Assembly (NCBI GenBank): GCA_034336665.1
Contig: JAPFBE010000002.1
Span: forward strand, 18,826,906-18,890,905
Length of the DNA stretch: 64,000 nt
DNA from: Luscinia megarhynchos
Lineage: Eukaryota; Chordata; Aves; Passeriformes; Turdidae
Direction: 5' to 3'
Part shown: positions 23,215 to 36,700 of the stretch, one piece after another
How positions within the stretch are numbered: the first letter of the stretch is position 1
Layout: the number at the start of each line of letters is the position of its first letter
Made by a program: the position numbers and the translations under genes
Notes under the pieces: model-generated
Database searches by the model: none
The model's input: only the letters and a program-made list of their open reading frames with translations
Told to the model about the DNA's origin: nothing

Positions 23215-24070
23215 GAAGTATCAAACAGCCTCAAGATTGCTGCTCCTTTTTCTTGTGGGAACTTCAATTTACCAGATGTCTGCTGGGAATATAATGCCAC
23301 AGAGAGGAAGGAGTCTAGGAGGTACCTGGAGTGTGTGGAAGATAAATTCCTAATGCAGCTGGTGAGGGAACCAAACGGGGAAGGCACCCCACTGGATCTG
23401 TTGTTTGCCAAGAGAAAAGGACTGTTGTGTGATGAAAAGATTGGAGGACGCCTTGGGCACAGCAGTCCTGAAATGATAGAGTTAGCAATTCTCACAGAAG
23501 TAAGGAGGAGGATCAGCAGAACTGATCCCCCTTGGACTTCCAGAGGGCAGATTTGGGCCTGTTTAGGAGACCTGTTCAGAAAGTCACTTGGGGGACTGTC
23601 CTGGAGGACAGCGGTGTCCAGGAAGGCTGAACATTCTTCAGGACAGAAATCTTCAAGGCACAGGAGCAGGCTGTCCCCATGTGCTGGAAGATGAGTTAGC
23701 AGGGAAGAAAAGCAGCCTGGCTGAACAGAGAGCTTTGGAGGGAACTCAGGAGAAAAAAAAATTAGTTTACATAGTTTTTGGTCTGTAGAGGAAAGGGCAG
23801 ACTATGCCAGAAAACTCCATGGATATCGTGAGGTTACACAGAGAGAAAATTAGAAGAGCCAAACCCTAGCTGAAACTTTATCTGGCTACTGCCATAAAAG
23901 AAAATAAAAAATGTTTCTATAGATACATCAGCAACAAAAGAAAGGCTAAGGAGACCTCCATCCTGTGTTAGTTGCAGAGGTAAACATAGTGACAAAGGAT
24001 GAGGGAAAGGCCAAGGTACTTAGTGCCCCCCTTTGCCTCGGTCTTAATAGTGAGACTTCTCTAGATAACC
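23215..24070 (+). pseudogene. CR1 ORF2 remnant (endonuclease end to start of reverse transcriptase), broken
   Basis: Conceptual pieces in several frames match the CR1 ORF2 linker region in order: a GNFNLPDVCWEYN-like endonuclease end near 23255, RRYLECVEDKFLMQLVREPN (23315-23375), GGRLGHSSPEMIEL near 23445, AWLNRELWRELR near 23720, and KKCFYRYISNKRK near 23910. Several frame changes and in-frame stops separate them, and a new stop follows ETSILC, so nothing is functional. The reverse-transcriptase core is absent. In intact elements this protein copies CR1 RNA at the target site. It is oriented with LYRM4. Confidence 0.88.
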
Positions 24071-24117
24071 AGTTCTAGAATAGAAAGTTCTAGACTAGAA
24101 AGCTTCTAGAATAGAAT
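24071..24117. repeat. Three tandem ~15-bp units with inverted TTC/GAA
   Basis: Three near-identical units of the form AGTTCTAGAATAGAA follow each other directly after the CR1 remnant. Each carries TTCnnGAA, the spacing of heat-shock factor half-sites. There is no evidence for a function beyond the pattern. Confidence 0.85.
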
Positions 24118-27100
24118 TGTTTTTAAAACCACTCTTTTATAGAAATTGGTTTCTTTCTCTTACTACCAGCATACCTTGTTTGGTCACTTTAATGGGGAAA
24201 TCTTATTTTGCTTTTAGTCCCTGTGCTATAGAATCCTGTCGGTGTTATTTTTTGCACCTTCATCACTCAGGTATTTTAACAGCAGTGTTAAAATTTTATG
24301 TGTGACAGTTATCCAAGCTGAATAAGCCTTTTGCTCACTGGATATCCTAATGAAGTTTGTGATTGACAAGGACTGCCAGCAGACTCTTTGTTTATGTTTC
24401 TGTGTTTCCCTGTGTGGGCAGAGAAAAAAGTGTAAAGGGTGATTAAACAAAAAAAAGTTCGAGACAATAATGAGAAAAGAGAGGCATGGTCTTCTGACCA
24501 AAATGGTAGTTTGTAACTGAGATAAGAAATGCAGGAACAATATGAAGTTGTCAGTTCTGTCCAGCAGAGATGTCTTACTTCTTTGTAGGTGTACGGTGAC
24601 AGAATTCTGGTTTACAGTATCTGTTTTTCCTCAGCTCTGCAAAGAAGGCAAATAACTTATTTTTTGTTCTCCTATGTAATTGACTGTATTCTGAGTGGTA
24701 ATAAACTTCAGGATTTTTTGAGTTAATTTCCATGTACTGAGTGTGTGGTGTTCTCTGTCATGTCCTTGAAAAGTCAGGGCTGCAAGCAGCTGTGGTATTC
24801 CAGAGTCCAGGGTGATTCCCACTGTACACTGGTGCAGACAGTTGTTTTGGCCTGGAGCTGCATGACCCAGAGTCACAGGCAAACAGGCACTGCACATTTT
24901 CAGATCATTTTGGAGAGCAGTCACACAGATTTGTGGTTGGCCTTACTAATACCTCTTTTTGGGGGGAGTTAAATTTTGGCTGTTATTTCAGTGACCACAT
25001 ACCATTTTGCCATTATATTCTTTTAAGTTCTTTTATATATATTGCCTTATTCTGTCAGAATCATGTATGCTTGAATAGAGATGTCAGTATTTTAAGAGCA
25101 TTTTAAGAGTATATGCAGTTTTTGGGAAAATCTAGAGGTATGAGAACATGGTTTTGGTTGAGGTCTAATGATATTGAAGAATTTCCATTTGACGTTAGTA
25201 TTGTATATGTATAAAATATTTTGAAAAGACAGCCAAGCACTCTTTCAAAAATGACAAAACATAGCCATTAGTTACCCTCAGAACATATTTCTCTGAAATT
25301 TTAAAATTAATGGAAACAGTTTTATCAAATACTTTGATTTCTTAATAATAACATTACCCAACTGAAAATCATTGCATCAAAATTCTGTTTATCTTGTTCC
25401 TTAGGAGTTATCTTTGGGTTAAATGTTCAATTTGTCATTTTCTAAATAAATTCACTTTACCCTTGTAAAGTTACACTCATGCATCAGGTCTGATGTAATT
25501 TTCTTGGAATTTTTTTTTCTTTGTTTTTTTTTGGGGGGGTGGGTTGTGGGGTTTATTTTGTTTTGTTTTGGCTTTTTTTGCAGAGGAGAACTTTTGAACA
25601 GTAGTAACTTGGAGGGAGAGTTTGGAGTACATACAGAGCATCCAGAGTTCTGGGAAAATTGATATTTAATATTTGAAAGACTAAGCTTCCTCAAAAGACT
25701 GATCTACTGTTTTAGTTATTTTATTTTAGTAATGGCACCCAAAATAAGTAAATCTACTGTGGCTCTTTGTATAGCACAGAAGAACAGGGCACATATTTCT
25801 TTTTGCACAAGATTTAATTACCAATAGTGATTGTTTGAGAACTAATGAGAGTAGAAAAAACACTGCCTCTGGCAGTGGCTTATACCCATACACATATGCT
25901 TATGATTTCTGGTAAATGAAAAGCACTTTGTAATATAGCTGTAGTATTAAAATGGATTAAAATGCTGTCCCAGCTAACCTCCTCTTTTCCTTACTCTTGG
26001 ATGTGGCTTTAACACTTGGTTACTCTGTCTTCATCTTCTTGCTGCCTATAACGAAAAGGTGCTGACCTCCTAACATCCAGATGATCCAAGATACAGTAGA
26101 CAGAGACTATTATAATTTCAAGTGTTCTTTAGAAGATCAGGATTCTGGATTTTAAAAAAAATCAAAGCAATTTAAAAATAAAAAAGGAAATGCAGTTGAT
26201 GAGGCAATGCTTAGAACCACTTGCTGCAGTAATGGATGGCAAGTATGCTCTCTGAACTCCCTCTTCAGTAAAGCTCTTCCCATGTGTTTTTTGGTTCACT
26301 GACCAACAAAGTACAGTCCTAGATTATACACAGTTTTTCTGCTTTTCAAAAAAAAATTTGGGAATCAATCAGACTTTCTTGGTTGTTTTCTTGTGTTTGT
26401 GAATACCTGAGCCAGCTGTTCCAAGACTGTTTTGCACAGAACTCAGTACAAAAATGTACTTAGTCAGAAGTATTGGGGATTCTTCTTGATACAGTTTTTT
26501 CTCAAGAGTAAAGATGCCACGAATCATCCAGACAGTATTCTGGCTAGGGAGGCATTATGGACTATGGCCCTTATGTTTTTTTCTACATTCTATTCTATTC
26601 TCTTCTAATCTATTCTATTCCTTTTTACCTGCTCTCCATATAAAATTCTAACATTCTTCTCAGGATACAATGCAACTGAACATTTAATATGATAAAAGAA
26701 TCCAGTTTAATTCATATGCTTTCTTCTTGAGCAGAAGGTGTCTGGAATAAAATCCTTAAAACAATCTTCAGGAAAATTTGAAGATCCTGTGCTGGGAATG
26801 GTATTCAGAGACTTAGGATTCCGTCCAGTGCTTAGGACTACACTTTCTTCAGCGTCATGTTTGTTACAAAGTCTTGGGAACTTAGATGTTTGGTTTTTTT
26901 AAACTTTTTTAAGAAACAGTAATTGGTTAAATCTCCATATAATTTCTAAAGAAGCCTATGCACAAAGTAAATATTATGTGTATGTATGCATATATGAATT
27001 TATTGGTATCAAGAAGTCTAGAATTTACTTTTGCTCAAACACTTTTGCAAAATCCGTTTGAAGCAAGCTGTGAGTCCACTGTGGTGACTAGAGAGTGTAC

Positions 27101-30100
27101 AATAAGTGCGTTAGTCTTCTTAGAAAATATTGTCTGTCAACAGGTCTCAGCAGTCCTTCTGAGTGTGCTTGTCTGGCATATCCTGGTCTGGAACCATTAA
27201 AGACCTGTTTCTAAATCATTAGCTTGTTTAAAAGTAACACACTCGTATTTTTACTGCCAAAGAAAGTGCGTGTCTGAAAAAAAAAGTTAAATTATTTCCC
27301 CAAGACTATAATTCATTCCAGTATATTGTTAGTAATCACTAATCCTTCATGGTATTGAAGCTTTTGTAATTGAACTTCTGTGACTTTAGGTGCCTTTGAA
27401 AATAATTCATTGTATCCCAAGAGTTCAATCTTTACAGAATTGTCTCCATCTCTGTCTTGCACAGGATGTAATTTCTGCTAGCTAGGGTCTGCTTGCAGGA
27501 TACACATGGTATTGTTACTTGGTAGTATTTGTTTACAGGCATTATATGTTTCCCCAACAAACATGCAGATTATCACAATGCTCAGCTGCAGTTACACAGA
27601 TGCAAACATCCATTTATTGTTTGCCTAAGCAGGAGGGAGAAATGTGTGTGCAGATTTCCACAGAGCCTTGGTGTTGGAGAAATTGGTTTGTCTTGTGAGG
27701 GTTACACATTGTGTGAATGTTAAATTTCTGCAGACTGGGTTAGAATAGTAATGAAAGAACCAAATGTAGCTGGGGTGGATGGTTGGGGATGTGGCTCAGA
27801 GCCATCATTTATTTGCATTGTTAGTTGCAGTTAAAAAGAGAGGAACAAAAAGTGGAAGGGGCCATCTACAAACCATCACATTTCTAAAGTTTCAGGCTGA
27901 ATCACTAATAGAATTCCTAGTGAAACAATAATTCATTCATCCATCCTTAAAATATATTCAGTGGTTTTATTTATTTAGATAATATCAGACTGCCTCTGTC
28001 TCAGGAAAGTGTTTTAAATTCAATACAGCTCAGATGAAATGCATTAGACAGTCCTTGAAGCTTATAGCTTGAATTATGCTGACAATGTCAAATTGAACTG
28101 TATTGTGTTGCCGTGAAACTAACCTGCTACTAAGTTTCTGAAAACATCTTTGACTCATCTAAAATATCACAGCAGTTTCCTAGTACAATAAGTTAGCAAA
28201 TAGATTTTCAAATTAATGGTCTTCGTATGTAAACTAGTTTTGAAGGGAGGAACATTGATTGATTGATCTAAGTAGTTTTATCACTGCCCAAAATAAATCA
28301 GATGTCTCACTCATAATGTTTTTTCCCTGGTCTGACTAATTTACAGTATGAAAATAAATGCTCAAGTGTTTTGTTTACACAGCAGTAATAAGCAATGCAT
28401 TTCACATAGAACGCTAAATAGGTTTCTTGATTTCCAGAGCTATTGAGCACATTTTTTACTAAATTTAATTTATTATTTTCAGTTCATAATTTATCCCCAG
28501 AATTGCTGCCCATTATTTGCAGATTTTGCATGGAAATATGAATACTTATCAAACTGCTGCTGACACTCTCACAGTCTGTTCCAAAAGCAAATTCAACATG
28601 GGATATGTATAGTCCTAGAAGCTACAGCAATACAGGGTTGGATTGTACATATATCTGTACAAAACTCCTTGTTCTGTGGACTAGTGGCAATGGACTTTGA
28701 GACTTGGTTCTGGGCTTTTACTTCACAACAATTTGTTGAAACCCTTGAAGGAGAAATTCTTTATCAGTGCAGTTATTGCAGCCATTAGCTTGGGGACCTC
28801 GTGCTTCTGCAACTTGTATTGGTAATTTCTTCCTAGATTGGAAACTTTTTCTGCTGCTCCGGGGAGTGGAAGGTCATGTCTCATGTGAAAGGGAAGGTAA
28901 TCTGCCCTGGTCATAAAATCTTATGCTGTAAACCTTATGATAAGTAGATCACTCCTAATACCTCTTTTTGTCTCCTAATATCTCCTGCAGTAACCTTAGC
29001 CAGCACTTGTCTGAGTTACTGAGTTTTGAGCCAGATGTTAATTCCACATTTAGAGTAAATGTTTTCTGAGAAGAAATTCTTGCAGCCAGCAGCCATGTGC
29101 TTACGGGAGGAAAAGGAGCTGGTGTTGACTATGTTTTATTTTTCCTTGTTTACAGACAGACAGAAAGTGCTACCATCACTCGTGTGAGTGACTACATTTC
29201 TAGGGGAGTTTTGTAGCCCATTTTTGGCTTGAAATGCAGAATCTTTTTTGATATATAAATGTACCAATCTGAACCTAGCCTTATTAAATAGAATGTAGAG
29301 TATAGAAATACAATATGGTAATTTTTTTCATTCATAGTGTAAGATTCTCTTAGTGAGAGTGTTAAGAGGTTAACTGGAAGATTCTAAAAATTACTGACCT
29401 TAGCAAAGCTTCACCTCTAAATTGTAATGTCTATATTTAACATACTTGGGCTTGCCTAGATTAAAAGGTGTTTGTCAATGCTTCTCTTCCTTAAAAAGGA
29501 AAATTGACTGCTCTCTTTGTCTTCCTGAATATTTCTGATCTCATTTTCTGTTACAGTAGTTACTGTTCAAGTGCACAGAAGATCTGTCAGCAGGTTTGTT
29601 GAATGACTTCTGCCCACTGGACTAGAATACCTTGAGTTTTAAATGTAATCTCGTTTTTCTGTCTGATATTAAAGTATACCTTGTCAGATTGAAGTATTGC
29701 ATTGTGTGCTGGAATCTACAGGGGAGTAGGAGTGTGTGCACCACAGTTTTGGAGGTAGAGCTCATACATAGCCCAAAAGAAACATTTTGGCTAGTAGCTG
29801 CTCTTTGCTTCATGTTTGGCAGATAGGCAATCTGTAGGAAAAATAGCAGGAAAAAGCATGTAACCCTTCTTTTTTCCTCTTTTTTCAATGTGAAGTAGCT
29901 TTGAGGAATGTTATGTTACTTCACTTAAGTCTTAGTATTGTTTTAATTCCTATTTTATTTCTGGGCTTAAGAGAAATGCATAGGATCTATAGGTCCTGAG
30001 AAGCTGAATTTACTTCACTGGAGCTAGCAGAGGTCTCGGGTCACCATCATGCCCCAGAGATGAAGAGCTGTGGACATACTGTTCCATAACTTGCCTGCAA

Positions 30101-31898
30101 AGGGTCTGGCTTTTTTAAGTGCTCACTTGTGCTGGTAGCACCTGGGAGGTGAGAGCTGTGGAGTGCAGAAAGTCAGGCTGGGCAGTTCTGGCACGTTATG
30201 CCTGCTGTGCAGGGATGCTGCGTTATTTATGAGGATGAAGATCAGCTGTGCCTACCTGAAAACCTCAAATCTGTCTCACTGCATGGTGCATCAGTCATGC
30301 AGCTTTACTGAGCAGAATATTCTTTTTCCTTCAATCCTGGCCTCTGTTCACCATGGGTCCTCCTGGTCTTTCTTCATGTAAGAAGCTGCATCTGATTTCC
30401 TGTGGGGGATGAAGTGACACCTAGAGTTTGTATTTTTTGCATTTCTGGGTTACTGTTCAACTCAAGACAGGAATTTTAGCCTCTCTTTGGTCCTGATGTA
30501 ATCATCTCTGAAGTCTGTGAAGACTTCCATATCCTGTAACTAATTAAATAGAAAGAACACAGAAGGAAATACTTAGTTCACTTGGCTTTCTCTGCCTTAA
30601 GTAGTGTTCATAGTGTACAAAACAACTTGCATTTCTTTTTTTCTGAGCCTTTGGTAATAATTAGAGTCATCTGGATCTAAGCTTCCTGAAACGTTACATG
30701 CATTGTCCAAAGACATATATTTACAATCCCAAATGTCTGAAAATAATATTCAGGACTCTGTTGTATGCACAAAGTAGGATGCTGATTTTATTGCAAATTT
30801 CAAATTGATTTTTTTAGGCTCTAGATTTGACTAATAGGCTTTGCATATATTAGAACTTTATGTACTACTAAGTAATTTCAAATATCCATCATTGTTGTCA
30901 AAATTAATGTTGTAAATTTGCTAAACTGAACATTCTTTGCTATAAATGAGGGAAGGTCATTGAGCCAAATAGTGGTAGGAAGTGCAGTGGGGGATGTTTG
31001 TCATTACTGACTGAGTTATAAGGAACAAAGGTTTTTAGATAAGATGTAAAGCTGATAGAAATGGATGAGAGAATAACTTTTGGATAGTAACTTCAATATT
31101 CTAAATCGTGTAGCTTCCAGTGTGTTGTTTATAAACAAAGCAGGTGGTATGTTACTTCATGTGGGTTTTTTAATAAATTTTGTGATTTATTGTTGCTTTT
31201 GTTGTGAGACTACTGGACCTTGTCTAATTTCAATGCAATTTCTTCCATTTGGACCTATGATGCTTACATCCTTCTGTCTCAGAAATCTCAGGTTTACTTG
31301 GGCAAAAATCAATGGGCAAAATTAGCTGCCTTTATTGCTAGAATCCAAGGATCACTTTGCAAAGTAAAACTTTGTTCAGAGTCTATTCAGTATACTGAAA
31401 ATTACTAGTCTATCAAAATGGCCAACAAAGCTTCACCTCAGATAACCTTCAGAGAACTGTTTCTCTTAAGTCTTTTGTAAGTCAGAATATCTCATTTATT
31501 TTAAAACTGTATACTATTAACATATTTCTGATCCTTGACCCCTTTTATCTTCTAAGGAACTGGCCTAATTTCCATATTAAAATAATAATATGTGTCCAAT
31601 AACTAGATATTTACTATACTTTCAGAAATAATGCTGTGCTTCAGAAATGTCCTATCAAAATCTTACCATCATCCAGACCAACCATACTGCAGTCGAAGAA
31701 GTTAGAATATCCCAAGACTTTATGTCCTGCTGGTTAATTAAAATAACCTTAGCAACTATTGCTTCATCAAAGGCAAATCATTTTCCACTGCCAAGTGTAA
31801 AATACTTGTATCCAGAAAGGCTGATTAGCACCCAGTGCTTCCCTAAATGAAATCACCAAGAGGTGCAATATGGTTAGCCCTCTTCAGCATGGCCAAGT
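24118..31898. other. LYRM4 intron 1, unique sequence
   Basis: AT-rich sequence. Minor items are a T/G-rich run at 25508-25580 and an (ATTCT)n-like low-complexity stretch at 26587-26625. An ATTTGCAG / TTTTGCATGGAAATATGAAT cluster near 28515-28545 resembles POU/octamer sites. No exon was supported. Confidence 0.5.
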
Positions 31899-32445
31899 CA
31901 CAGAATCACAGAACCTGGAGAGTTGGCATGGATCCACAAGGATCATCGAGTCCACCTCCCGGCCCTGCACAGGACCATTCCCAAGACTCACACCATGTGA
32001 CTGAGGGCATTGTCTAAGTACTTTTTGAGCCCCTGGCAGGCTGGTGCTGTGACCGCTGCCCTGGGGAGCTCTTCCAGTGCCCAAACACCCTCTAGGGGAA
32101 AAACATTTTTCTAATATCCAGCCAAATCTCCCCTAATCTCCCCTGGCAACTCCAGGCCATTCATTCTGGTCCTGTCACAGGGAACAGATCAGTGCCTGCC
32201 CCTCCTCTTCCCCTCATGAGAAGTTGTAACTGCAGTGAGGTCTCCCCTCAGTCTCCTCTTTTCCAGGCTGAACAGACCAAGTGACCTCAGGCACTCCTCA
32301 TGTGGCTTCCCCTCGAGGACCTTCACCATCTTTGTTACCCTCCTTTGGTTACTCTCTCACAACTTACTATCTTTCTTATCTTGTGGTGACTAAAACTACA
32401 CATGATGTTCAAGGTGAGGCCATACCAGTGCAGGGACAGCCTCTA
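31899..32445 (-). mobile_element. CR1 3' fragment
   Basis: The + strand reads CACAGAATCACAGAACC at its left edge, then reversed CR1: ATCATCGAGTCCACCTCCC, GAGCTCTTCCAGTGCCC, TCTCCCCTCAGTCTCCTCTT and TTCCAGGCTGAACAGACCAA, ending with CAAGGTGAGGCCATACCAGT. It is among the better-preserved copies in the window. Confidence 0.95.
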
Positions 32446-33159
32446 GCCATGCTGAAAAGAGATATGCTGGCCACAGTGTTGGACTGAAACTTACCTTTCC
32501 AGAAAAATATTGTAGTGGCTATACACAGCAGGCCAGGCTTTTTTATGAACCCTTCAGAAACAGTAGCACAGCAAATGGAGTGGTATAAATCTGTCTCAAA
32601 AAGAAGAAGAGAAAAATCAGCCTTGTCAGGTTTTGAACTTGTCATTTCAAGGCATTCCCTGCCTGGTAATTGAACTGCTGAGGTACCCCTGTGTCCTGGT
32701 TGTAGAGCAGTTGGCAGGGGCTTGGCAGTGAAAGCTCAGCAGAGAGCTATTACTCATTTCAGGCCATCAGGACACTTTTCATCTGCAGCAAATTCAGGTT
32801 ATAGTTCCTGCAGCACATCCTTGCCTGGTGCCTCGTTAACTGAACAACTTGTGCAGTTGGGTCCTTCACTGATAACCCTCTTTTGTAGCCTCTTCTGCAA
32901 TACAATATTGAAATTGCAACTCCAATTAAGATTAAAAGAATGCTTTCATTTGGACATCTTTACTTTTTTCTTTTAACCCTGACCTCTTGAAAAGCACTCC
33001 CTTCTGCACAGATTCCTTACACTTAGAATTAGGCCAATAACTGGTTTTATTTTAGAAATGTAGCAGAAATGTATGTTTCAAATGAATTGCAAAAATAATC
33101 ATAGTTAGCTATGAATAACACCAATAGTATTCTGGGAATAAGAAGGTCTTTGAGAACAG
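32446..33159. other. LYRM4 intron 1, unique sequence between CR1 copies
   Basis: No recognised exon or repeat. A TGTCCTGGTTGTAGAG at 32692 resembles an LTR start but nothing after it continues the match. Confidence 0.5.
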
Positions 33160-33725
33160 AGCTGTGTGCCCTGGCACCAAGAACATCCTGAGATGTATCA
33201 AGAGTTGCTCAGTCAGCTGATTGAAGGGAGGGAGATCACATCTGAAGTTCTGCATCCAGTCTTGCCCTCCTCTGCCTTGCCCTCCATCAGGAAAAGCACA
33301 GACAGCCTTTAGGCAGCTCAGCAGGAGCTACCAAGGGGCTGGAGCACTTGTCCTGTGGGCAAAGGCTGAGGGAGCTGGTCTGGTTCAGCCTGGAGAAGTA
33401 ACAGCATTGAGGGAACCTGCAAGCAGCCAGTACATCAAAGTATCCAGAGGGGCCTGAAATGAGAAAAAATGACAGCAGATGGAAAGTGCAGGAAGAGAGG
33501 CTTTTCAGACTGGCTTTAAGGAAAAGCTTTTTCCCCACATTGGCAGCCAAGCAATTGAGCTTGTTTTCCGAGCTAGGTGGTCTGGCCAACGTCCTGTCTT
33601 TCAAGACTTGACTGGACAAAGCTGTGAATAATCTGATCTGATGCCATCACTGACCCTTCTTTCAGGAGGACATGGGACTAGAAATTGCTAGACACGTTTC
33701 CAATGTGAATGATCTGGTGATCCTG
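33160..33725 (+). mobile_element. CR1 3' fragment, diverged
   Basis: CR1 landmarks in order: GTGTGCCCTGGCACCAAGAA, CATCCTGAGATGTATCAAGA, GGCTGAGGGAGCTGGTCTGG, TTCAGCCTGGAGAAG, AAGACTTGACTGGACAAAGC and a weak GAATGATCTGGTGATCCTG end. Confidence 0.85.
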
Positions 33726-36700
33726 TTCTCTGCTTTGAAATGGGTGCAGACATAAACCGATGAAAAGATATAGTCTGAAAAAAGATGTTCTCTTTCTCTG
33801 AAAACATCCAGAAGTTTCTCTGTCTAAAAATCTAGGGAGGCTTTTTTGGGTTTAGATTGAAAAAAGAAAATGAAAGGAAACTCATAGGAAAGTTCAAGTT
33901 TTTATTAGACATTTTGAGATCTGGGATGCAAAATAGCAATATTTGCTTTATAAATAAGCTACAGATCCTTGTATCTGATCATGCAGCATGTATTATATGC
34001 ACTGGGTTACAGTCACCCTCTCTCAAATGTATTTTCTAATGTTCATCAGTCTTTATTCCTATTCTCTGTTCTTTTGGGTTAACCCTCTCTTATAAATTAT
34101 CTCTAGTGCTATTCTATTCCAGACATATTTCTTAGCAATTGCATTGGAATTCATGTTTTGTATGTTAGTGGAGAAACCAAGTAGTGGCTGGTAGGTTTCT
34201 TTCTGTAGGCTTTTTGTGAATACTGTGCAGTGACTGTGCTCTTTTAAAAAATTCTAAGAAATAATACTGAGTTAACCAGCAGTCCAATCTTTCTTTATCT
34301 TTACTCCTCCTTCCTTCTTTCCCAACATCCAGCCACCACCCTGACTCCCCCAAAGAAATCCTGGTTGCAGGAATAGGCTTTGCTTTGATTTTTAGAAAAC
34401 CAGCAGATGTAGTTTTTGTTGTGCTGTAACGTGAGGTGGCAAAGCTGAAAGTATGTCTTGTGATGGAGTTTGAGGAACAACTTGTTGATAAATGTTGCTT
34501 CCACACCCCTCTGTTGGTCTTGGGTTTAATTAGACGAGTCACAACTACTTCTCTGTGAGGCACTTACCTCTCAGTCTCAAACACTGTTGTCACGTGTTCC
34601 CTTTTTTTAGTCTTAGATGGTAATCGCATGCAATTTTTACTTCACCTTAATTGGTATCTTTCAATGAGACCTTTATAGAGGAAAAAATATTGTAAATACG
34701 TACATATGCATACACATATATATGGAAATATACATGTGTACACGTATGTCTAAATAAGCATTCTCTCAGAAGTAATTCTGTACACGAAGAAATCTTCACT
34801 AATGGTAATAAAACCTTACTGTGAACTAAAATTGCTCTTCTGCAGATAGTTTTTTGTTATAAAAGCTTCCCCTTTTTAAATGGTACATAATTCTGAAAAT
34901 TTAGTTGGTCAAATCTCATCTAGTGCACATTTTGCTAGTAATAATGGAAAATTCTGAAAATTCATCCAGTTGCTACCATAAGTTAATAGATGTTACTTGG
35001 AAGGCAGCAGGCACAAGAAAATATAGTTTAGTAAAGCAAACTGACCTTTTATGGAAAGGGTCTCTCACTTGATGTAATGCTCCCTTTTGTAAATGAGTAT
35101 CTCACTTATACACATTGTGTCTTTAAATAAAATTATCATATGCTTAATTCCAGAGCTGTTAACCCCAGTGGGCTTCCTAGAGCTTGGCTACTGCTCGTTT
35201 GCCTTAATTTATTGAATAAATTGTATTGTATTGTACTGAATACAATATGATACAATTTATTGAATGCAACTCAAGCTAATAAGAAAAAATGCATTTTACT
35301 CTAGACCTTTTCCAAAAGTCTTGAATATGAATATTCTAACCTGGTGCCCCTTCCCTTGTGATCTGTTTTGCTTGCACAGATTGTGTGCCACTGCTGTCCT
35401 CTGTCCTCTTCTGTCTTCATGTGCGTGCTCAATGGCCAACAATTGTAATAGCCACTGTGCTCCTCAGTGTGCTGCCTGTGGCTATGATGTGACCTATTAA
35501 TATGTTGCATTTGTTGACAGGCACAAAGCCAAGGTGTCAGCATGTTTGTAAAGATGTCTTGGAAAGATGACTTAAACCTTTAGCATAGTGTGATACTGGT
35601 GAATGCAGAGTGGTGCTGAGAAAAACATTGCTTGGCCAGGTTTATTTTGAAAGCTCAGAACTGTGTACTTAAACAAGTATGTTTGTGTGATGTTTCAGAT
35701 TCTTTTCATTTACCAGAGCACAAAGATTTTTTTTTTTTTTTTTGGTCAGGCATGACATAAGTAAACATTTTGAAATAAAATATATAAGTCCCCAAGCAGT
35801 TATTATTTTCTGAAGTACCTGGATTGTGATTTCATTTTTCATTAATAGTTGTTGTTTCAGACTTTGCTTCCTGTAGACTTCATTTTTATGAGGACACGTT
35901 GGGCTTTTGATTGTGCTTAAGGGAAAAAAACAGGAACTCTTTGAAGGTAGCATATTGGGCCAAAGATTTTCTCTTTCGTTTTTACTATTATTTGGCAGCA
36001 CTGTATTCTCATAGCATTAGCAGGCAGTGCCCATTGCCTGAGAGTGTGTGGTGATGTTTTGGCCCTGGCCTTGTTCTTGTATTAACCCCCAGGCACTGCT
36101 GCTTTCTGCTGCCGTGCATCTGTATCCTGTGTAGCCATCCACCTGCGGTGGCTTTGGTCTGAAGCCGTCACACCGAGTCTGCTGCCCATCGAGGACATTC
36201 TTTTGCTTTAATGGGGAATTAATTGTGTGACAGATGCACGTAAGTAGGGATCACAGGAGGTGTTTTCAGTGTGCATATGCATGAGAGCACTGAGTGAATG
36301 TATTCAACTGTATGCTCTTGCTTGGGTCCTGCTGTCACTAGGTCACTGGAGAAGTCTTTGCAGGAGATGAAATCAAAGGTGCTCTCTATTCAAATTTCAA
36401 TGCATTTGGGTGATAAAAACAAAATATCTTGTTGCATCTTTCAGCCATTTTTCAATATCTGTTTTCAAAGAGTAGGTGGGGAAAATAATGAATTATTAAA
36501 TGTAGTTTAAGACTTAGTTTAAATTATATTTCTTAATGAATACTACAGCATTAGGAACTAGGCTTTCCCCACAGGTCTATGGGAGTTCTTTGATTGTACT
36601 GTATCAAAACTGCTTTCCTATTCTGTTTCTCTGGAGAGTTAGCTTGGTACTTTCTCACTGAAAAGTCCCCTTTGTTTGTGTCATTTGCTTGGCCTTTCTG

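Noticed and set aside
32692..32760. LTR start (TGTCCTGGTT)
   Set aside because: The match ends after about 12 bases, and the downstream sequence lacks LTR landmarks.
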